Origin: an uncultured Oscillospiraceae bacterium
GTDB lineage: Bacteria; Bacillota; Clostridia; Oscillospirales; Acutalibacteraceae
DNA: 14,093 nucleotides
Reading direction: 5' to 3'
NCBI GenBank assembly: GCA_900549755.1
Contig: URPQ01000051.1
Span: 1 to 14,093, forward strand
Shown: positions 12,565 through 14,093 of the stretch, one piece after another
Position numbering within the stretch: position 1 is the stretch's first letter
Layout of the letters: each line of letters opens with the position of its first letter
Program-made: the position numbers and the translations under genes
The notes under the pieces: generated by a model
Seen by the model: only the letters and a program-made list of their open reading frames with translations
Database searches by the model: none
Told to the model about the DNA's origin: nothing

Positions 12565-13812
12565 TTAAATCTCAAAGCCCTCGGTTATACCGTTAAGCCT
12601 CGAAGTATCCTTTTTCACATAGTAGAGCTCAGTTATCTGCGAAGTTGAATGTCCGAGTAAATCAGCTACTTGTCTTGGCGATAGCGCCTTAATCGTCCCG
12701 TCAGGCTTTTTTTGTCCGTTCACTAAGTTTGTGGCGAATGTATGCCGCAGGCTGTGCAAGCCTTTTCGCTTAATTCCTGCTACCTTCAAAATTCGGTAGT
12801 AACGCTTGCGAAAATTCACAGGTTTTGTATAGTCGCCGTTTCCGTCTGCCACAAGGGGCGTATTTTCGCCGAAATAGGCTTCTTTGCGCAGATCCTCGAT
12901 CATATCCATTGCTGTCCTGTTCAGCGGTACTGTGCGCTTACTGGCGGCGCTTTTAGGCTTTCCGACTTTTATTTTCATTGCCGCTTTCCCAACACCGTCA
13001 CGGTTTACAATTTCCTTTACGCCTTGCCTTACAGTAAGCGTTTTATTTTCAAGGTCTATATCGCTATTTAGCAAGCCTAATAATTCGCCTGTACGCAATC
13101 CGGTGTTAAGCATTAGTATATATGCGGCGGCTTGTTGGTATTTACGTTTGCCGTCTTTGAATGTGCTGAATGCTTCGGCTTTAAATTTTTCAATTTCCTC
13201 CGGAGTGAAAATCGTTACCGTTTCACACTCAGGTAAGTTCTCTTTATTCTGTGCCGACAGGAAATTGCTCTTTTTAATCATTTCAATGTTTGCCATAGGA
13301 TTTTTCGGTATCAATTCCTCTCGGTAAAGATACCGAAAGTATTCGTTCAGTATCACATAGGCTTTCTTGACAGTGGTATAGGCATAGCACTTGTTCATCC
13401 AATAGTTGAGTAGGTTTTTAATATCTGCCGCTGTAATATCTCCGACAGGTTTTTCACCGAGCAGAGGATATATCTGATTTTTAGCACTGCATTCGCATCG
13501 GTCATAGGTAGTTTGTTCTACTGACGGGAATTTGAACACTTGCAACCAATTTTGCATACTGTCTTGCAGTGTTTTCTTGGACTCATCAGATTCAATCAGT
13601 TGGTTTTCAAAGTCTGCAATGTATTCGGTTATCTTTTTATTTACCTCTGCTTTGGTCGTACCGGAAAAGCTTTTTCGTTTTCTCTCGCCGTGTTCGTCCA
13701 TATACCATACCACACCGCACCACCGACCGTCTGTACGCTTAAATGCATTGCCGTTTGTTACCAGTTTTTCTGCATAAAAATCCTCCTTTCCAAGCACAAC
13801 ACAATACCACAT
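12565..13812 (-). CDS. Tyrosine recombinase / integrase of an integrative element
   Basis: A site-specific recombinase of the phage/ICE integrase type. Read from the in-frame ATG at 13812 it has 416 residues: an arm-binding-like N-terminus (NGNAFKRTDGRWCGVVWYMDEHGERKRKSFSGTTKAEV), a core-binding domain (about 80-180) and a catalytic domain with R240 (NTGLRTGELLGL), H353-x-x-R356 (HSLRHTFATNLV), H388 (LLGHST) and nucleophile Y397 (ITELYYVKKD). All key residues are present. The ATG at 13812 is not convincing as a start: the best ribosome binding site (AAGGAGG) serves an ATG at 13773-13775 that is one base out of frame and reads MQKNW-stop. One more A in the following 5-A run would give MQKKLVTNGNAFKRTDG, a normal integrase N-terminus. 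The gene may therefore carry a 1-base deletion or use a poorer start. Confidence 0.9.
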   Translation of the reverse strand: MWYCVVLGKEDFYAEKLVTNGNAFKRTDGRWCGVVWYMDEHGERKRKSFSGTTKAEVNKKITEYIADFENQLIESDESKKTLQDSMQNWLQVFKFPSVEQTTYDRCECSAKNQIYPLLGEKPVGDITAADIKNLLNYWMNKCYAYTTVKKAYVILNEYFRYLYREELIPKNPMANIEMIKKSNFLSAQNKENLPECETVTIFTPEEIEKFKAEAFSTFKDGKRKYQQAAAYILMLNTGLRTGELLGLLNSDIDLENKTLTVRQGVKEIVNRDGVGKAAMKIKVGKPKSAASKRTVPLNRTAMDMIEDLRKEAYFGENTPLVADGNGDYTKPVNFRKRYYRILKVAGIKRKGLHSLRHTFATNLVNGQKKPDGTIKALSPRQVADLLGHSTSQITELYYVKKDTSRLNGITEGFEI

Positions 13813-13849
13813 ACTTCCCTGAATATCCAGCAAAATCTGCGAAAAAATC

Positions 13850-13865
13850 AGCAACCCCTAAATCG
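13850..13865. repeat. Direct repeat copy 1 upstream of integrase
   Basis: AGCAACCCCTAAATCG, identical to the copy at 13882-13897, 32 bases apart start to start (three helical turns). A shorter GCAACCCCT copy is at 13984-13992. The pair lies upstream of the integrase coding region, so it may bind the integrase, an excisionase or a repressor. Confidence 0.7.
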
Positions 13866-13881
13866 GCGAGGTTAAAATTCA

Positions 13882-13897
13882 AGCAACCCCTAAATCG
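13882..13897. repeat. Direct repeat copy 2 upstream of integrase
   Basis: Second exact copy of AGCAACCCCTAAATCG. The bases around the two copies differ, so the match is not just a larger duplication. Confidence 0.7.
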
Positions 13898-13969
13898 CAT
13901 TTTTTGTTGCTGTTATCAAAAGTCCCGCAAAGCCTTATGCGGTCGGCGTTGCCGCCCGCTGTGAACCGT

Positions 13970-13994
13970 CGAGGGGAAGCATCGCAACCCCTCG
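13970..13994. other. Hairpin in the element's upstream region
   Basis: CGAGGGG and CCCCTCG pair (7 bp) around an 11-base loop that contains GCAACC, the start of the third GCAACCCCT copy. The surrounding 13855-14093 stretch has no convincing gene. It contains two direct repeats, this hairpin and a near-tandem AAACTGCCG pair (14027-14035, 14038-14046), and looks like control or recombination DNA of the element. Confidence 0.45.
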
Positions 13995-14026
13995 GCTTTC
14001 TCCTGCTTGTTTTCGGACGAGCCGTA

Positions 14027-14046
14027 AAACTGCCGTTAAACTGCCG
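14027..14046. repeat. Near-tandem AAACTGCCG repeat
   Basis: AAACTGCCG occurs at 14027-14035 and 14038-14046, an 11-base period. It is short and could be chance, but it adds to the repeat-rich character of this end of the element. Confidence 0.4.
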
Positions 14047-14093
14047 ATTTTTCGTGTTTGCGGTCAAATTCGGTTGGTTTTTTCAAAGCCGCC

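Noticed and set aside
1..14093. CRISPR array, transposase or toxin-antitoxin pair
   Set aside because: No regular repeat-spacer series, no transposase motifs and no small gene pair of that kind were found.

Overview
The window looks like chromosomal DNA of a low-to-moderate GC Firmicute, most likely a gut Clostridia species of the Oscillospiraceae/Ruminococcaceae type. The evidence is the combination of a Mini-RNase III, an L27 precursor with a cleavable N-terminus next to its Prp protease, a LexA box of the GAAC-N4-GTTC type, sigma-A-like promoters and GGAGG-type ribosome binding sites. No species is claimed. Nearly all genes from 4.5 to 12 kb lie on the minus strand.

Layout. (1) Positions 1-498, minus: a cut-off ABC transporter ATPase preceded by a small one-helix membrane protein, with their own strong promoter. 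(2) 539-4483: an AraC-type regulator with a PocR-like sensor domain (minus), divergent from two translationally coupled FAD-dependent oxidoreductases (plus). This looks like a self-contained catabolic module of unknown substrate and is the least-described part of the window. It ends in a perfect 21-bp hairpin that also contains the stop codon of the convergent gene. (3) 4563-6898, minus: zinc-ribbon/DUF2007 protein, second DUF2007 protein, Obg GTPase and Mini-RNase III, all overlapping or nearly so. (4) 6962-7990, minus: the ribosomal operon rplU-prp-rpmA, with promoter, leader RNA and terminator. (5) 8052-11179, minus: lexA-rnhA-queT-GNAT-lysR, very tightly packed behind one promoter with a LexA operator. 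The GNAT gene is split by a -1 frameshift exactly at a T TTT TTA heptamer. (6) 11207-11934, minus: a TauE/SafE-type exporter encoded as two half-genes. (7) 12116-12376, plus: a two-tRNA operon (CAT anticodon, then Trp) with promoter and terminator. (8) 12377-14093: the start of an integrated mobile element, with a minus-strand tyrosine integrase and a repeat-rich upstream region that runs off the window.

How the genes work together. The PocR-AraC protein probably senses a small metabolite and activates the oxidoreductase pair, whose own promoter has a good -10 but no good -35. Obg and Mini-RNase III both act in ribosome maturation, next to the L21/L27 operon where Prp must trim L27. LexA controls its own operon, so RNase HI, a queuosine-precursor transporter component, an acetyltransferase and a LysR regulator may all be drawn into the SOS response.

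Two reading-frame breaks, in the GNAT gene and at the integrase start, each sit in a homopolymer and each would be repaired by one extra base. They may be real (recoding, decay, phase variation) or consensus errors. The sequence alone cannot decide.
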